A stretch of DNA of 64,000 nt, from the NCBI RefSeq assembly GCF_000020645.1, contig NC_011060.1:2432501-2496500 (forward strand), written 5' to 3'. The stretch comes from Pelodictyon phaeoclathratiforme BU-1. Its GTDB lineage: Bacteria; Bacteroidota; Chlorobiia; Chlorobiales; Chlorobiaceae. Below the pieces are notes generated by a model that saw only the letters and a list, made by a program, of their open reading frames with translations, made no database searches and had not been told where the DNA came from. A program made the translations under genes and the position numbers. Position 1 is the stretch's first letter. Every line of letters starts with the position of its first letter. Below are positions 17,229 to 27,045 of this stretch, one piece after another.

Positions 17229-19283
17229 TTATTCTCCTGCCGGTAATCGCTCCAGAGCCTGTTCCAGCTTTGTGATTTCATCACGCAGATAAGCTGCCTT
17301 TTCATACTCCATCTGAACAGCAGCTTCCTGCATTTCAAGGCGGAGTTCCGCTGCGAGGGCATAACCCGCTTCAGGAGTCAGTGTATCAATATGACCGGAA
17401 AGCACCCTCTCAGGTTTCGGCTCAAGACCGAAGCGCTTTCTCCGGTAACGCTCCTCGGCATCAGCCACACCGGTGGTGTCGAGAATCTGGTCAACCGATT
17501 TGATGATTGAACGGGGAGTAATGCCGTGCTCTTCGTTGTAGCGTTGCTGGATGGTACGACGCCGGGCAGTTTCATCAAGCACTTCACGAATGGAACGGGT
17601 TACCACATCGGCATAGAGCACAACCAGACCATCAACGTTGCGGGCGGCCCTGCCTGCGATCTGCATAAGCGAACGGGTATTGCGCAAAAAGCCCTCCTTG
17701 TCGGCATCAAGAATCGCAACAAGAGAAACTTCCGGAAGATCAAGCCCTTCACGAAGAAGGTTGACCCCGACAAGCACGTCAATGTCCCCTACCCTGAGCT
17801 CACGAAGAATCTGCATCCGCTCCAGACTCTTGATCTCCGAATGCAGATAACGCGAACGAATACCTGTCTTTCTGAAAAAGTCATGCAGATCTTCCGACAT
17901 TCTTTTGGTCAGCGTCATGACCAGAACCTTATTGCCCTTGGCGGTATGAATACGGATTTCGGCCAGAAGGTTGTCGATCTGGCCTGTAACAGGACGAACC
18001 TCCACCGGAGGATCAAGCAGACCGGTAGGACGGACAAGCTGCTCCACCACCACACCACCCGAGCGCAGCAGTTCATGTTCACTCGGAGTAGCGCTGACAC
18101 AGATAACCTGCGACGCCATCTCCTCAAACTCCTCGAAACGCAGCGGACGATTATCGAGAGCGGAAGGCAACCGGAAACCATGCTCAACCAAAATGGTTTT
18201 ACGGGAACGGTCTCCCCCATACATCCCCCGTATCTGCGGCAGCGTCACATGGGATTCATCAATGATGACCAGAAAGTCCGAAGGAAAATAGTCAAGCAGA
18301 CAACAGGGGCGCTCACCGGGAGGGCGAGCCGAAAGATGCCTTGAATAATTTTCAATACCGGAACAGTAGCCAAGCTCCTTCATCATCTCAAGGTCATAAC
18401 GGGTACGTTCTTCAATCCTGCGAGCCTCAAGAAGACGATTTTCAGAACGAAAATAGTTCAGCCTCTCGGCAAGCTCATTTTCAATAGCGAGCATGGCAAC
18501 CTTAAGCTTCTCCTCGTCAGCAACAAACTGGCGGGCCGGATAGATGAAGGCATAATCCTCAACCCCAAGCACCTCTCCGCTATGAATATCAAAGGTCTGA
18601 ATACTTTCAATCTCGGAGCCAAAAAACTCGATGCGCAGAGCAAGCTCCTCATGTGCAGGGACAAGATCGATAATATCCCCCCTCACACGAAACTTCCCCG
18701 AACTCGGCTGCACATCATCACGAATGTAATGGAGAGAAATCAGCTCCTTCAAAAAAAGATCCCGATCCTTCTCCATTCCGGAACGCAGTTCCACAATCTG
18801 CGCTTTCCAGTCTTCAGGAGAGCCCAGACCATAAATACAACTGACAGAACTCACCACAATCACATCCTTCCTGCCACTGAGCAGGGAGCTGGTCGCCTTG
18901 AGCCGAAGCCGTTCAATTTCGTCGTTGATACGCAGATCTTTGGCGATATACTTGTCGAGAGAGGGGAGATAGGCTTCAGGCTGATAAAAATCGTAATAAC
19001 TGATAAAATACTCGACCGCATTGTCGGGGAAAAACTGTTTGAGTTCCCCATACAACTGGGCAGCAAGCGTCTTGTTATGGCTCATCACCAGAACCGGCCT
19101 GTCGAAACGGGCAATAACGTTCGAAATGGTAAAGGTCTTGCCCGAGCCAGTGACACCAAGCAACGTCTGGTAGGGGTTCCCCGACCTTACACCGTCGCAA
19201 AGCGCCTCGATGGCTTTCGGCTGATCGCCGGCAGGACTGTAAGGACTGACAATTTTATATATTCCGCTTCCGTTCACCTCCAT
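17229..19283 (-). CDS. uvrB: Excinuclease ABC subunit B
   Basis: The damage-verification helicase of nucleotide excision repair. I start it at 19283 (MEVNGSGIYKIVSPYSPAGD); an upstream Met adds 14 residues outside the family. It has Walker A GVTGSGKTFT, the beta-hairpin region YYDFYQPEAYLP, the DESHVTLPQ motif, the C-terminal helicase core with LLREGLDLPEVSLVAILDADKEGF and GRAARN, and a C-terminal UVR motif (MEYEKAAYLRDEI) that recruits UvrC. About 684 residues, as expected. No other uvr gene is in the window. Confidence 0.96.
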   Translation of the reverse strand: MEVNGSGIYKIVSPYSPAGDQPKAIEALCDGVRSGNPYQTLLGVTGSGKTFTISNVIARFDRPVLVMSHNKTLAAQLYGELKQFFPDNAVEYFISYYDFYQPEAYLPSLDKYIAKDLRINDEIERLRLKATSSLLSGRKDVIVVSSVSCIYGLGSPEDWKAQIVELRSGMEKDRDLFLKELISLHYIRDDVQPSSGKFRVRGDIIDLVPAHEELALRIEFFGSEIESIQTFDIHSGEVLGVEDYAFIYPARQFVADEEKLKVAMLAIENELAERLNYFRSENRLLEARRIEERTRYDLEMMKELGYCSGIENYSRHLSARPPGERPCCLLDYFPSDFLVIIDESHVTLPQIRGMYGGDRSRKTILVEHGFRLPSALDNRPLRFEEFEEMASQVICVSATPSEHELLRSGGVVVEQLVRPTGLLDPPVEVRPVTGQIDNLLAEIRIHTAKGNKVLVMTLTKRMSEDLHDFFRKTGIRSRYLHSEIKSLERMQILRELRVGDIDVLVGVNLLREGLDLPEVSLVAILDADKEGFLRNTRSLMQIAGRAARNVDGLVVLYADVVTRSIREVLDETARRRTIQQRYNEEHGITPRSIIKSVDQILDTTGVADAEERYRRKRFGLEPKPERVLSGHIDTLTPEAGYALAAELRLEMQEAAVQMEYEKAAYLRDEITKLEQALERLPAGE

Positions 19284-19557
19284 AAACAACTCTCCAAACT
19301 TGATAATTATTTTCACTCCTTCCATTGCAGCAACTAAAAGAACTATTTATGCTATTTGTTAGTTCTTCCACAATGATTATCTACCGTAATAGCTAATGGA
19401 CTTCCCTCTTGTACAAGCCCCTCTTGAACAACAGGCCTTTCAGGGGATTTTACAGCTCTCGTACACCCTTAGCCTGCGTGGACTGTTTATTTTCAGAAAG
19501 GCGGGTGAAGGCGGTTGCAATTATCCGCTTTAAATACCATTATTATCTTTATTTCTG

Positions 19558-22503
19558 ATGACCGATACCTACACGACCGCCATAAAACGCCGTATCCCCA
19601 TATTCACCATCGGGATACTTTTTTTGCATCTAATTTCCTGTAAGCCCATGATCAACGAAGAGAGACCCTATCCATACACAACCGTTCCCGGAGACTCACT
19701 CCACACCAGAATCTACACGCTCAAAAACGGCCTGACCGTCTACATGAGCCCTTACCTCGACGAACCAAGAATATACACCTCCATTGCAGTCCGCGCAGGA
19801 AGCAAGAATGACCCCGCAGAGACAACCGGTCTTGCGCACTATCTCGAGCATATGCTCTTCAAGGGGACCGATTCAATCGGCTCGCTTGACTATGAAAAAG
19901 AGCATGTCGAGCTTGAAAAAATTTCCGAACTCTACGAACAATACCGAACAACAACAGACACGGAAAAACGCGCCGCAATCTACAAGGATATCGACAGCAT
20001 CTCCAACGTTGCCGCAAGCTATACGGTGCCTAATGAATATGACAAAATTTTAAACTCCATCGGCGCCCAGGGCACCAATGCCTACACCTGGGTCGAACAG
20101 ACCGTCTATGTCAACGACATCCCGTCGAACAAACTTGACCAGTGGCTTACCATGGAGGCGGAACGGTTCCGCAATCCGGTCATGAGACTGTTTCATACCG
20201 AACTCGAAACCGTCTATGAAGAGAAAAACATGACCATGGACAGTGACAGCCGGAAAATATGGGAAAATCTCTTTGCCGGACTCTTCAAAAAACACACCTA
20301 TGGCACCCAGACCACCATCGGCAAAGCGGAGCATCTGAAAAATCCCTCCATAAAGAACGTCATCAACTACTACCGGACTTACTATGTGCCAAACAACATG
20401 GCGCTCTGCATCGCCGGTGATTTTGATCCGGATGCAACCATAAAACTGATCGATCAGAAATTTTCAGTCCTGCAACCCAAAGAGGTTCCGCACTTTACAC
20501 CCGCAGTGGAAGAGGCAATAACGGAGCCCTCCATCATCAAGGTAAAAGGGCCGGAATCGGAAGAGCTGGTCATCGGATTCCGGTTCGATGGAATCAACAG
20601 TTCCGAAGCCGATTACCTCACCCTTGCCGACAAGGTGTTGTTCAACCAGACTGCCGGACTGATTGATCTGAACCTGAACCAGCAGCAGAAAGTACTCGAT
20701 GCCGGTTCAATGCTCGTCATGATGAAAGATTATTCCACCCATATTCTGAGTGGAAAACCAAGAGAGGGGCAGAGCCTTGAACAGGTAAAGGAGATGCTGC
20801 TCGCACAGCTTGAACTGCTCAAAGAGGGGAAATTTCCCGACTGGCTGCTTGAAGCTGCAATCAATGACCTGAAAATTGAACAACTGAAACTCTACGAAAG
20901 CAACCGCGGTCGTGTTGAAGCCTATGTTGACGCCTTTGTCTGGGGTATGACCTGGCCCGACCACGTCAGCCAGATAGAACGGCTCGAAAAAATCACCAAA
21001 AAAGAGCTTGTCGACTTTGTCCGCAACCATTACAGCTCGAACTATATCGCCGTTTTCAAGGAGCATGGCACCCCGAAAAGCGAAACAAAAATCCAGAAAC
21101 CACCGATCACACCCCTGAAAGTTAATCGGGACACCTCATCGCAATTTGCCGAGAAACTGCTGGCCCTGAAATCAGAAAAAACCGAGCCACTCTTTCTCGA
21201 CTATAAAAAAGATATTGGCTTCTTTGATGTCAATCCTTCCATCAAACTGCACTATCTGCAGAACAAGGAAAACGAGCTTTTCTCGCTCTATTATGTCTTC
21301 GACATAGGAAAAAACAACAGCAAAAAGATCGAACTCGCACTCGACTACCTCTCCTATCTCGGCACCTCAAAACTCACGCCAAAAGAGTTCAGCCAGGAGC
21401 TCTATAAAATCGGTGCAAGCTTCTCGGCATTTACCTCCGACGACTACGTCTACCTGAAGCTCTCCGGACTGGAAAAGAACTCCGCTGCAGCCATTCGACT
21501 GCTTGAAAATCTTCTCGTTGATGCCAGACCCGACCAGGAGGCGCTTGAAAAGCTCAAAGAGGGCACACTCAAAGAGCGTACCGACGCCAAGCTCTCCAAA
21601 AAGAAGATCCTCTTTGAGGCCATGACCAGTTATGGCAAATACGGTCCATCCTCTCCTTTCACCAACATCCTGAGCAACAAGGAACTTGAGCAGGTCACTT
21701 CACAAGAGCTGCTGGGAGAGGTGCACGATCTGTTGCAATACCGCCATCGGGTACTTTATTACGGCCCAGCCTCTTCACAAGAGGTGCTCAGCGAACTGCG
21801 CTCCGTACGCCATTACCCCGAATCAATGAAGACCCCGCCGGTCGCCGACCTGTTCCGTGATCTCGAACAGCAGAGCAATCTCGTCTATGTCGTCGATTAC
21901 GATATGACCCAGGCAGAGGTTATCCTTTTAACAAGAGATGAGTTGTACAACCCATCCATTCTCCCCCTCTCCACCCTCTTCAACGAATATTATGGTGGAG
22001 GAATGTCATCGGTGGTTTTCCAGGAGCTGCGCGAAGCCAAAGCGCTCGCCTACTCGGTCTTTTCCGTCTACAAAACACCGAAACAGAAGGACGAGCATAA
22101 CTACATTGTCAGCTATATCGGCACCCAGGCCGACAAGCTCCCCGAAGCGCTCGACGGCATCAGCATCCTGATGAACAAGCTGCCGAAATCACCCGAACTC
22201 TTTGCATCGGCATTGAACGGCATTCAGCAGAAAATTTCAACCGAACGGCTGACAAGAACAGAGATCCTCTTCAATTACGAAGAGGCCGTACGACTCGGGC
22301 ACGACCATGATATCAGAACAGACATCTACCGCGAAACAGCCCGGATGAGCCTCGCCGATATCGAACAATTTCACAGTGCCCATTTCAGAAACCAAAAACA
22401 TGTCATGCTGGTGCTTGGCAAGAAAAAAGATCTTGACATGACAACCCTGAAAAAATACGGAACGGTAAAAGAGCTGACGCTGAAAGATATTTTCGGCTAT
22501 TAA
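19558..22503 (+). CDS. M16 (pitrilysin) family zinc protease, lipoprotein
   Basis: A 981-residue tandem M16 protease. The N-terminal signal ends in a lipobox (HLISC near residue 28), so it is probably anchored in the periplasm. The first M16 half carries the inverted zinc motif HYLEH near residue 94 and the downstream ETVYEEKNMTMD glutamates; the second half lacks HxxEH and is the usual inactive partner (YYGGGMSSVVFQELREAKALAY). Such proteins degrade peptides in a closed chamber. It is followed 36 bases later by an LptF/G permease, so an envelope unit is likely. Confidence 0.92.
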   Translation: MTDTYTTAIKRRIPIFTIGILFLHLISCKPMINEERPYPYTTVPGDSLHTRIYTLKNGLTVYMSPYLDEPRIYTSIAVRAGSKNDPAETTGLAHYLEHMLFKGTDSIGSLDYEKEHVELEKISELYEQYRTTTDTEKRAAIYKDIDSISNVAASYTVPNEYDKILNSIGAQGTNAYTWVEQTVYVNDIPSNKLDQWLTMEAERFRNPVMRLFHTELETVYEEKNMTMDSDSRKIWENLFAGLFKKHTYGTQTTIGKAEHLKNPSIKNVINYYRTYYVPNNMALCIAGDFDPDATIKLIDQKFSVLQPKEVPHFTPAVEEAITEPSIIKVKGPESEELVIGFRFDGINSSEADYLTLADKVLFNQTAGLIDLNLNQQQKVLDAGSMLVMMKDYSTHILSGKPREGQSLEQVKEMLLAQLELLKEGKFPDWLLEAAINDLKIEQLKLYESNRGRVEAYVDAFVWGMTWPDHVSQIERLEKITKKELVDFVRNHYSSNYIAVFKEHGTPKSETKIQKPPITPLKVNRDTSSQFAEKLLALKSEKTEPLFLDYKKDIGFFDVNPSIKLHYLQNKENELFSLYYVFDIGKNNSKKIELALDYLSYLGTSKLTPKEFSQELYKIGASFSAFTSDDYVYLKLSGLEKNSAAAIRLLENLLVDARPDQEALEKLKEGTLKERTDAKLSKKKILFEAMTSYGKYGPSSPFTNILSNKELEQVTSQELLGEVHDLLQYRHRVLYYGPASSQEVLSELRSVRHYPESMKTPPVADLFRDLEQQSNLVYVVDYDMTQAEVILLTRDELYNPSILPLSTLFNEYYGGGMSSVVFQELREAKALAYSVFSVYKTPKQKDEHNYIVSYIGTQADKLPEALDGISILMNKLPKSPELFASALNGIQQKISTERLTRTEILFNYEEAVRLGHDHDIRTDIYRETARMSLADIEQFHSAHFRNQKHVMLVLGKKKDLDMTTLKKYGTVKELTLKDIFGY

Positions 22504-22539
22504 CAGCTTTGCAGCAACCACCCGACAGGGTTTTTGACT

Positions 22540-23619
22540 ATGAAAATTCTTAACAAGTATATACTGGGGCAGTTTGCAAAGGCATTTCTTTTTACATCAA
22601 TAGCCTTTGCCTGCCTCTTTATTCTCATCAACATGGTTGAAAAACTGGATGAGTTCATCGACAAGAAGCTTGGCCTGTGGCAGATTGTCCATTATTACCT
22701 GCTCTCAATACCCTCCATTCTTCTGGTCGTCTCTCCCGTGAGCGCTCTGCTCTCCTCAATCCTTGTCGCAGGGAAGCTCTCCTTTTCAGGTGAACTTCCG
22801 GCAATACGCTCCGCCGGTGTCAGTATGCGCCAACTGCTGACACCCTTTATAACCGGAGGAGTGCTGATTCTGCTCTTCAATCTTCTCAATGCAGGATGGA
22901 TCTCCCCATCAACATTTGCCGAAAAGAACCATTTTGAACAGCGCTATTTGAAAAGAAATCCAGCCCAGCCCCAGGAAAACCGCAACATCCACATCCTCGA
23001 ACCGGGAAACCGTATGCTCTCCATTGGAACCCTTGATCCTGACCAGGCAGAAATCAGCGCCGTCTCCATCGAGGAGTTCAGCGGCGCACGCCTCAAATCC
23101 CGAACCGATGCCGACAGTATGCGCTACAACCAGAAAACAGGCGAATGGATACTGCTGAATGCCGCAAAACGCAGTTTCACCGGAAAAGATGAAACCTTTC
23201 ATCTCACCCCTGTAACATCAGTAAAACTTGCCCTTTCGCCCCGCTCTCTGTCGGAACTCAACCTCCAGCCGGATGAAATGAACCTCATCCGCCACTACCG
23301 CTACCTCACAGAAAAAGAGGGAGCCGGTTTCGCCGGACTGGAACGATCGACAGTAAAATTTCACAACAAAATCGCACTCCCCTTCGCCTCGCTCATCATC
23401 ATCCTCATCGGAGTCCCCCTTTCCGCGAAAAAAAAACGGGGCGGACTCGCATCTGAAATAAGCATCACCCTTTTTGCAGGATTTCTCTTTATGGGAGTGC
23501 AAAAGACCATCGCCATCGCCGGATACCAGGGAATGATCAACCCCATGCTCGCCGCATGGCTGCCAAATATCCTCTTTTTGGGCATCGGCTACGCCATCTA
23601 TAAAACCGCTATCGACTGA
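22540..23619 (+). CDS. LptF/LptG family permease
   Basis: A membrane component of the lipopolysaccharide export ABC transporter Lpt (YjgP/YjgQ family). The ATG at 22540, after a GACAGGG ribosome site, is preferred to a TTG two codons earlier. About 359 residues with three N-terminal transmembrane helices (LLSIPSILLVVSPVSALLSSILVAG), a periplasmic beta-jellyroll middle, and three C-terminal helices (FHNKIALPFASLIIILIGVPL followed by a Lys/Arg-rich loop). I cannot say from sequence whether it is LptF or LptG; the C-terminal pattern slightly favours LptG. Confidence 0.87.
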   Translation: MKILNKYILGQFAKAFLFTSIAFACLFILINMVEKLDEFIDKKLGLWQIVHYYLLSIPSILLVVSPVSALLSSILVAGKLSFSGELPAIRSAGVSMRQLLTPFITGGVLILLFNLLNAGWISPSTFAEKNHFEQRYLKRNPAQPQENRNIHILEPGNRMLSIGTLDPDQAEISAVSIEEFSGARLKSRTDADSMRYNQKTGEWILLNAAKRSFTGKDETFHLTPVTSVKLALSPRSLSELNLQPDEMNLIRHYRYLTEKEGAGFAGLERSTVKFHNKIALPFASLIIILIGVPLSAKKKRGGLASEISITLFAGFLFMGVQKTIAIAGYQGMINPMLAAWLPNILFLGIGYAIYKTAID

Positions 23620-23624
23620 ACCTC

Positions 23625-24449
23625 ATGCAGACCGGACACCCCCCTGTCATCGTCCTGATGACCGATTTCGGCCTCGCCGACACCTATATCGGCCAAATGA
23701 AAGGTGTCATCCTCTCCCTTGCGCCATCAGCACAGATTATCGACCTCACCCACGCCATAAGCGCCCAGAACATTGCGCAAGGCGCCTTCCAGCTCGGCAA
23801 GTCAGCCCCCTTTTTCCCTGAAGGAGCAATCTTTGTCGCAGTCGTCGATCCGGGAGTCGGCACCTCACGCAAGGCAATTGCCGTACAATGCGGAAAACAG
23901 AGCTTTCTTGCCCCCGACAACGGCCTGCTCACCGCCCTCTTCCAGACCGGGAAGGTCACTCAATGTGTCACCATCACCAATGAACGCTATATGCTTCCTT
24001 CCCGCAGCTCAACCTTTCATGGGCGCGACATATTTTCACCAGCAGCCGCACATCTCGCCTCCGGCGTTGCGCTCCGGGAGCTTGGCTCAAAGATGGAGCT
24101 GGCGGAATGCACCAAAATCCCGTTACCGGGATGCGAAAGCGGAGACAACGGCGCATCATGGGAGGGAACAATCATCTGCACCGACCACTTCGGCAACCTC
24201 ATAACCTCACTCGACGCGGAAGTGCTTGACCGCTCAAAAGAGTGGCTGATAGGCGCCGGAAACCATCAACTGCCCATCTGCCGCACCTATGGAGAAGTTG
24301 CCGACCAGCAGCCACTCGCCTATACCGGAAGCAGCGGCATGATCGAAATCGCCATCAGAAACGGCAACGCAGCAGAGAGACTCGGGCTGAGGGATGGAGA
24401 TGCGGTGAGGGCTTCCGCAGCATCCTCCATGCCATTCTCTCCTCGGTGA
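23625..24449 (+). CDS. SAM hydroxide adenosyltransferase (DUF62 family)
   Basis: A 274-residue member of the fluorinase/chlorinase fold. The DFGLADTYIGQMKGVI N-terminus, IIDLTHAI, FVAVVDPGVGTSRK, the FLAPDNGLLTALF strand, the FHGRDIFSPAAAHLA block with the Asp-Arg-His hydroxide-forming set, and a C-terminal barrel (YTGSSGMIEIAIRNGNA) are those of the hydrolases that split SAM to adenosine and methionine, not of halogenases. The physiological role is unclear. It begins five bases after the permease stop, so it is co-transcribed. Confidence 0.88.
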   Translation: MQTGHPPVIVLMTDFGLADTYIGQMKGVILSLAPSAQIIDLTHAISAQNIAQGAFQLGKSAPFFPEGAIFVAVVDPGVGTSRKAIAVQCGKQSFLAPDNGLLTALFQTGKVTQCVTITNERYMLPSRSSTFHGRDIFSPAAAHLASGVALRELGSKMELAECTKIPLPGCESGDNGASWEGTIICTDHFGNLITSLDAEVLDRSKEWLIGAGNHQLPICRTYGEVADQQPLAYTGSSGMIEIAIRNGNAAERLGLRDGDAVRASAASSMPFSPR

Positions 24450-24530
24450 ACGGTAAACTGTTTTTGCCTGTTTGGTTAGGGTGCACGGGTATTTCAGGTT
24501 GTTTGGTCAGGATTAACATAACGGCTCTTC

Positions 24531-25289
24531 ATGTTACAAAAACTGTTTATGAACAAGGTGTGGACGGTCTTCACCCTCTTCACCATTTCGCTGGCCCTGT
24601 ATGGTATTGACTTCAGCATTTACGGCAACCTGAGGGAGATATCAGCCAGCTTTCTCGGCAATCTCGCCTTCCTGCCCATATACATCATCGTCGTCACGCT
24701 CCTCTTCGAAAGGGTGCTTCGGGAAAGAGAGCGCAAATCGGTCATGAGAAAACTGAACATGGTCATCGGCGTCTTTTTCAGTGAATTCGGCAACCACCTG
24801 CTGAAAGAGCTGTCGGTACACGTAGTCGAAAGCGAAGAGCTGAAACAGCGCCTGCATATGAACGGATCATGGAAAAAACAGGATTTTGACGAGGCGCTCG
24901 ACTATCTGCGCCAAAACAACCAGAAGATCAGCATCGACAGCGACGCCCTCCCCAGCCTGAAACAGTTCATGACCGGAAAACGAAGCTTCCTTTTGAGCCT
25001 GCTGGAAAACCAGAATCTGCTTGAGCATGAAAATTTTACCGACCTGCTTTGGGCAGCGTTTCATATCACGGAAGAGCTTGAGGCCCGCAAATCGTTCGAT
25101 CGTATTCCTCCAAGCGACAAAGAGCACATCAATGGCGACATAAGACGCGTTTTCGGTCATCTGATCAGGGAATGGATCCTCTATATGCAGCATCTCAAGG
25201 AAGACTACCCCTATCTTTTCTCTCTGGCCGTTCGTCTCAATCCCATGATAGACTCGCCGGATCCGGTGGTGTATTCCGAACACTCCTGA
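24531..25289 (+). CDS. Uncharacterised two-TM protein
   Basis: A 252-residue protein I do not recognise. Two transmembrane segments near the N-terminus (about residues 12-28 and 40-60) form a hairpin, followed by a charged helix (RVLRERERKSVMRKL) and a 180-residue, mostly helical cytoplasmic part with no recognised motif; FTDLLWAAFHITEELEAR and HLIREWILYMQHL are its most regular stretches. It stands alone after the SAM hydrolase and before the accessory region. Base composition is like its neighbours. A second Met at residue 7 is an alternative start. Confidence 0.75.
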   Translation: MLQKLFMNKVWTVFTLFTISLALYGIDFSIYGNLREISASFLGNLAFLPIYIIVVTLLFERVLRERERKSVMRKLNMVIGVFFSEFGNHLLKELSVHVVESEELKQRLHMNGSWKKQDFDEALDYLRQNNQKISIDSDALPSLKQFMTGKRSFLLSLLENQNLLEHENFTDLLWAAFHITEELEARKSFDRIPPSDKEHINGDIRRVFGHLIREWILYMQHLKEDYPYLFSLAVRLNPMIDSPDPVVYSEHS

Positions 25290-25394
25290 AGAGGTATAAC
25301 AACTGTAGCCCGGTACGGCTCCATCCTGCTTGCATAAGCTCAGAAAAAGAGTCCAGAATCACAACCGAATAAAATCGAATCACAAGGAACACCT

Positions 25395-25607
25395 ATGACT
25401 ACATCAAGTACACAAGCACCGCTTTCAGCTCAGCAGCAACAAGCTCAAAATCCGGCTCCAAACCCAACACCAACAGCATTGGCAACACAACCCGTTGTGG
25501 TACAACAGGTTCGACCACCGTTTCCGACACGCAAAATTATTTGCGATTCTGTTGTAAAACCTACAACGCCAAGTGCTAAAATATTGAATGAGGAAAACAA
25601 GAGATGA
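25395..25607 (+). CDS. Small Pro/Gln/Thr-rich protein (doubtful)
   Basis: A 70-codon frame preceded by AAGGAACACCT. The N-terminal half is low complexity (QQQQ and repeated NP/TP units), followed by a short basic part. There is no recognised family. The ribosome site and position favour a real product; the composition and the decayed surroundings argue against. It could also be the N-terminal leftover of a longer gene. Confidence 0.38.
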   Translation: MTTSSTQAPLSAQQQQAQNPAPNPTPTALATQPVVVQQVRPPFPTRKIICDSVVKPTTPSAKILNEENKR

Positions 25608-25674
25608 TGTTGGGTCTACCAACGCACTATGTCATGGTATTAACATCGGCGGTGAGTACCTGCCTGTGAGATAA

Positions 25675-25881
25675 TTATCCGCAGGAACAGGTAACCGCAG
25701 AACACTCCTGACGTACGATTTCTCACCAGTACGCATTGATGAAGTAATTGTGGAGAGCACAACCGGATGGGCAGGAAACGTGAAACGCCAGCGACACATC
25801 GGCGATTTCACCCAATGGAAACAGCACGACGCCTACCAGGCAGCATTCGACCGCCTCTTGCGGGATTTGAAAGCTGTGTAA
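25675..25881 (+). pseudogene. 3' remnant of a TIR-domain-like gene, copy 1
   Basis: An open frame without a start, ending at a stop at 25879-25881. It reads ...SPVRIDEVIVESTTGW...HIGDFTQWKQHDAYQAAF followed by DRLLRDLKAV. The PVRIDEV strand and the GDFTQW...AFDRLLRDLK end resemble the last strand and helix of bacterial TIR domains. The last 80 bases recur nearly exactly about 1.25 kb downstream. The surrounding 25,608-26,145 has no complete gene; a shorter echo of the last codons (CGGGATTTGAGAGCTGGATAA) is at about 25983-26003. The TIR assignment is from memory of the family and is moderate. Confidence 0.45.
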
Positions 25882-26145
25882 TGTCTCTGATAACTTACAC
25901 TTGTGAGAGCTGTCCACTGATACCCACCTTTACACAATGCACTTGTTTTATGCCGAGCTGGAGCCCGGTGTCCACAGGGGTGCGGGATTTGAGAGCTGGA
26001 TAAATGCCCATATTTCATCAGTTCTGACCTTTTCTGCAGCGGCACTGTTTTTTATGTTTTGCTGAATTATCTGTACCGGTTTCGTACTTTTCGGGATAAG
26101 TTAACCTCGCAAGTGTTTCATAAAAAGTAGAATACCTTATCCAAC

Positions 26146-26379
26146 ATGAGCACAATTTCTATTGCCGACATTCTTGAGCTTCCAGTGCAAGAGCGCATTC
26201 GTCTCGTTGAGCTGATCTGGGATAGCGTTGCTGCACTGCCTGAAGCAGTGGAAATCTCGCCTGCGCTCAAGGCTGAGCTTGAAGTACGCCTTGCGGAGTT
26301 CGAAGCAAACCCTGAAGCTGGCTATTCCTGGGATCAAGTGAAGTCACATCTTAAAGAGGGTTCATGGCGTACCGTCTGA
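26146..26379 (+). CDS. Addiction-module antitoxin component
   Basis: A 77-residue protein of the putative addiction-module component family (TIGR02574-like): ILELPVQERIRLVELIWDSVA, a proline-containing middle, then EVRLAEFEANPEAGYSWDQVKSHLK. It overlaps the following toxin frame by 16 bases, the usual coupling. The toxin is broken, so this is probably a surviving orphan antitoxin. Confidence 0.82.
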   Translation: MSTISIADILELPVQERIRLVELIWDSVAALPEAVEISPALKAELEVRLAEFEANPEAGYSWDQVKSHLKEGSWRTV

Positions 26380-26656
26380 AATTCTCTGCACGAGCTTTGC
26401 GTGAAACTGGCGAAGCTCAAGAGTGGTATGAATTGCAGAGCCCCGGCCTTGGTGCTGAATTTATGGCCGGGAGTTACAGCTAAAACGGCTTGAGCAAGCT
26501 CCGTTACTTTATTCCGAAGTTATCCCAAATGTCCGCTGCGCTCTCCTTCCCCGATTTCCTTACGGTTTATTTTATGTAGTGTAGAGTAATTTTGTGCATA
26601 TTTTGGCAGTGTTACATGATGCTCGAAATCCGGGTTGTTGGCCTCAAAAACGGTAG
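26364..26656 (+). pseudogene. Decayed ParE/RelE-type toxin
   Basis: The frame opens normally as MAYRLKFSARALRETGEAQEWY...GAEFMAG, then hits a stop after 39 codons. Similarity resumes one frame over (ELQLKRLEQAPLLYSEVIP, CALLPRFPYGLFYVV), meets an in-frame TAG, and continues as HILAVLHDARNPGCWP, the standard ParE C-terminus. One indel near 26470 and one nonsense codon therefore inactivate it. It partners the antitoxin directly upstream. Confidence 0.78.
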
Positions 26657-26835
26657 CCATCAGCCATGATTATCATTCGTTCTTTTCGGAAATTATTTCG
26701 TTGTTGATGATCTCATGAATGTTGATAACACCTATAACCCCATACGCCTTAACCCTGCTGAAGCGCCTGCGGGATGATACTGGTCATCCAGATGGTTAAA
26801 CCAAACGCGCAGTAATCACATTTTTAGAATCCACA

Positions 26836-27045
26836 TTATTCCAAATTCAAACGTTGTTCCGCTTCGCCCTGTGGAGCTCGTTCAAGCGGCTCACCTTTCC
26901 ATGCTCCCGCAGTATGCTCAAAAAGCTCTGATGCCCGCCCAGCTCCATATCGCCCGCGTACAAATAACAAGAAATCCAATACCTCTTGAGCTAATGATTC
27001 TGTAAGAAGCTCGGCTTCATGTCTCAGTTTTTCGATAACGGTCAC
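26836..27045 (-). CDS. DUF2281-like antitoxin (orphan)
   Basis: With a GTG start at 27045 it gives about 69 residues: an IEKLRHEAELLTESLAQEVLDFLLFV helix typical of DUF2281/VapB-like antitoxins, and a C-terminus with AGAWKGEPLE. A longer frame from an ATG at 27084 would add 13 residues that are just the antisense of the second TIR-like remnant, so I reject that start. No toxin gene is adjacent. The 180 bases to its left and the roughly 290 bases right of the TIR scrap hold nothing I can assign. Confidence 0.5.
   Translation of the reverse strand: MTVIEKLRHEAELLTESLAQEVLDFLLFVRGRYGAGRASELFEHTAGAWKGEPLERAPQGEAEQRLNLE

Noticed and set aside
19396..19533. A 45-codon frame before the M16 protease gene
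   Set aside because: No ribosome site, no family, and it sits where the promoter of the protease gene should be.
23625..24449. Fluorinase or chlorinase activity for the DUF62 protein
   Set aside because: The motifs fit the widespread SAM hydrolase group; nothing points to halide binding and there is no halometabolite cluster nearby.
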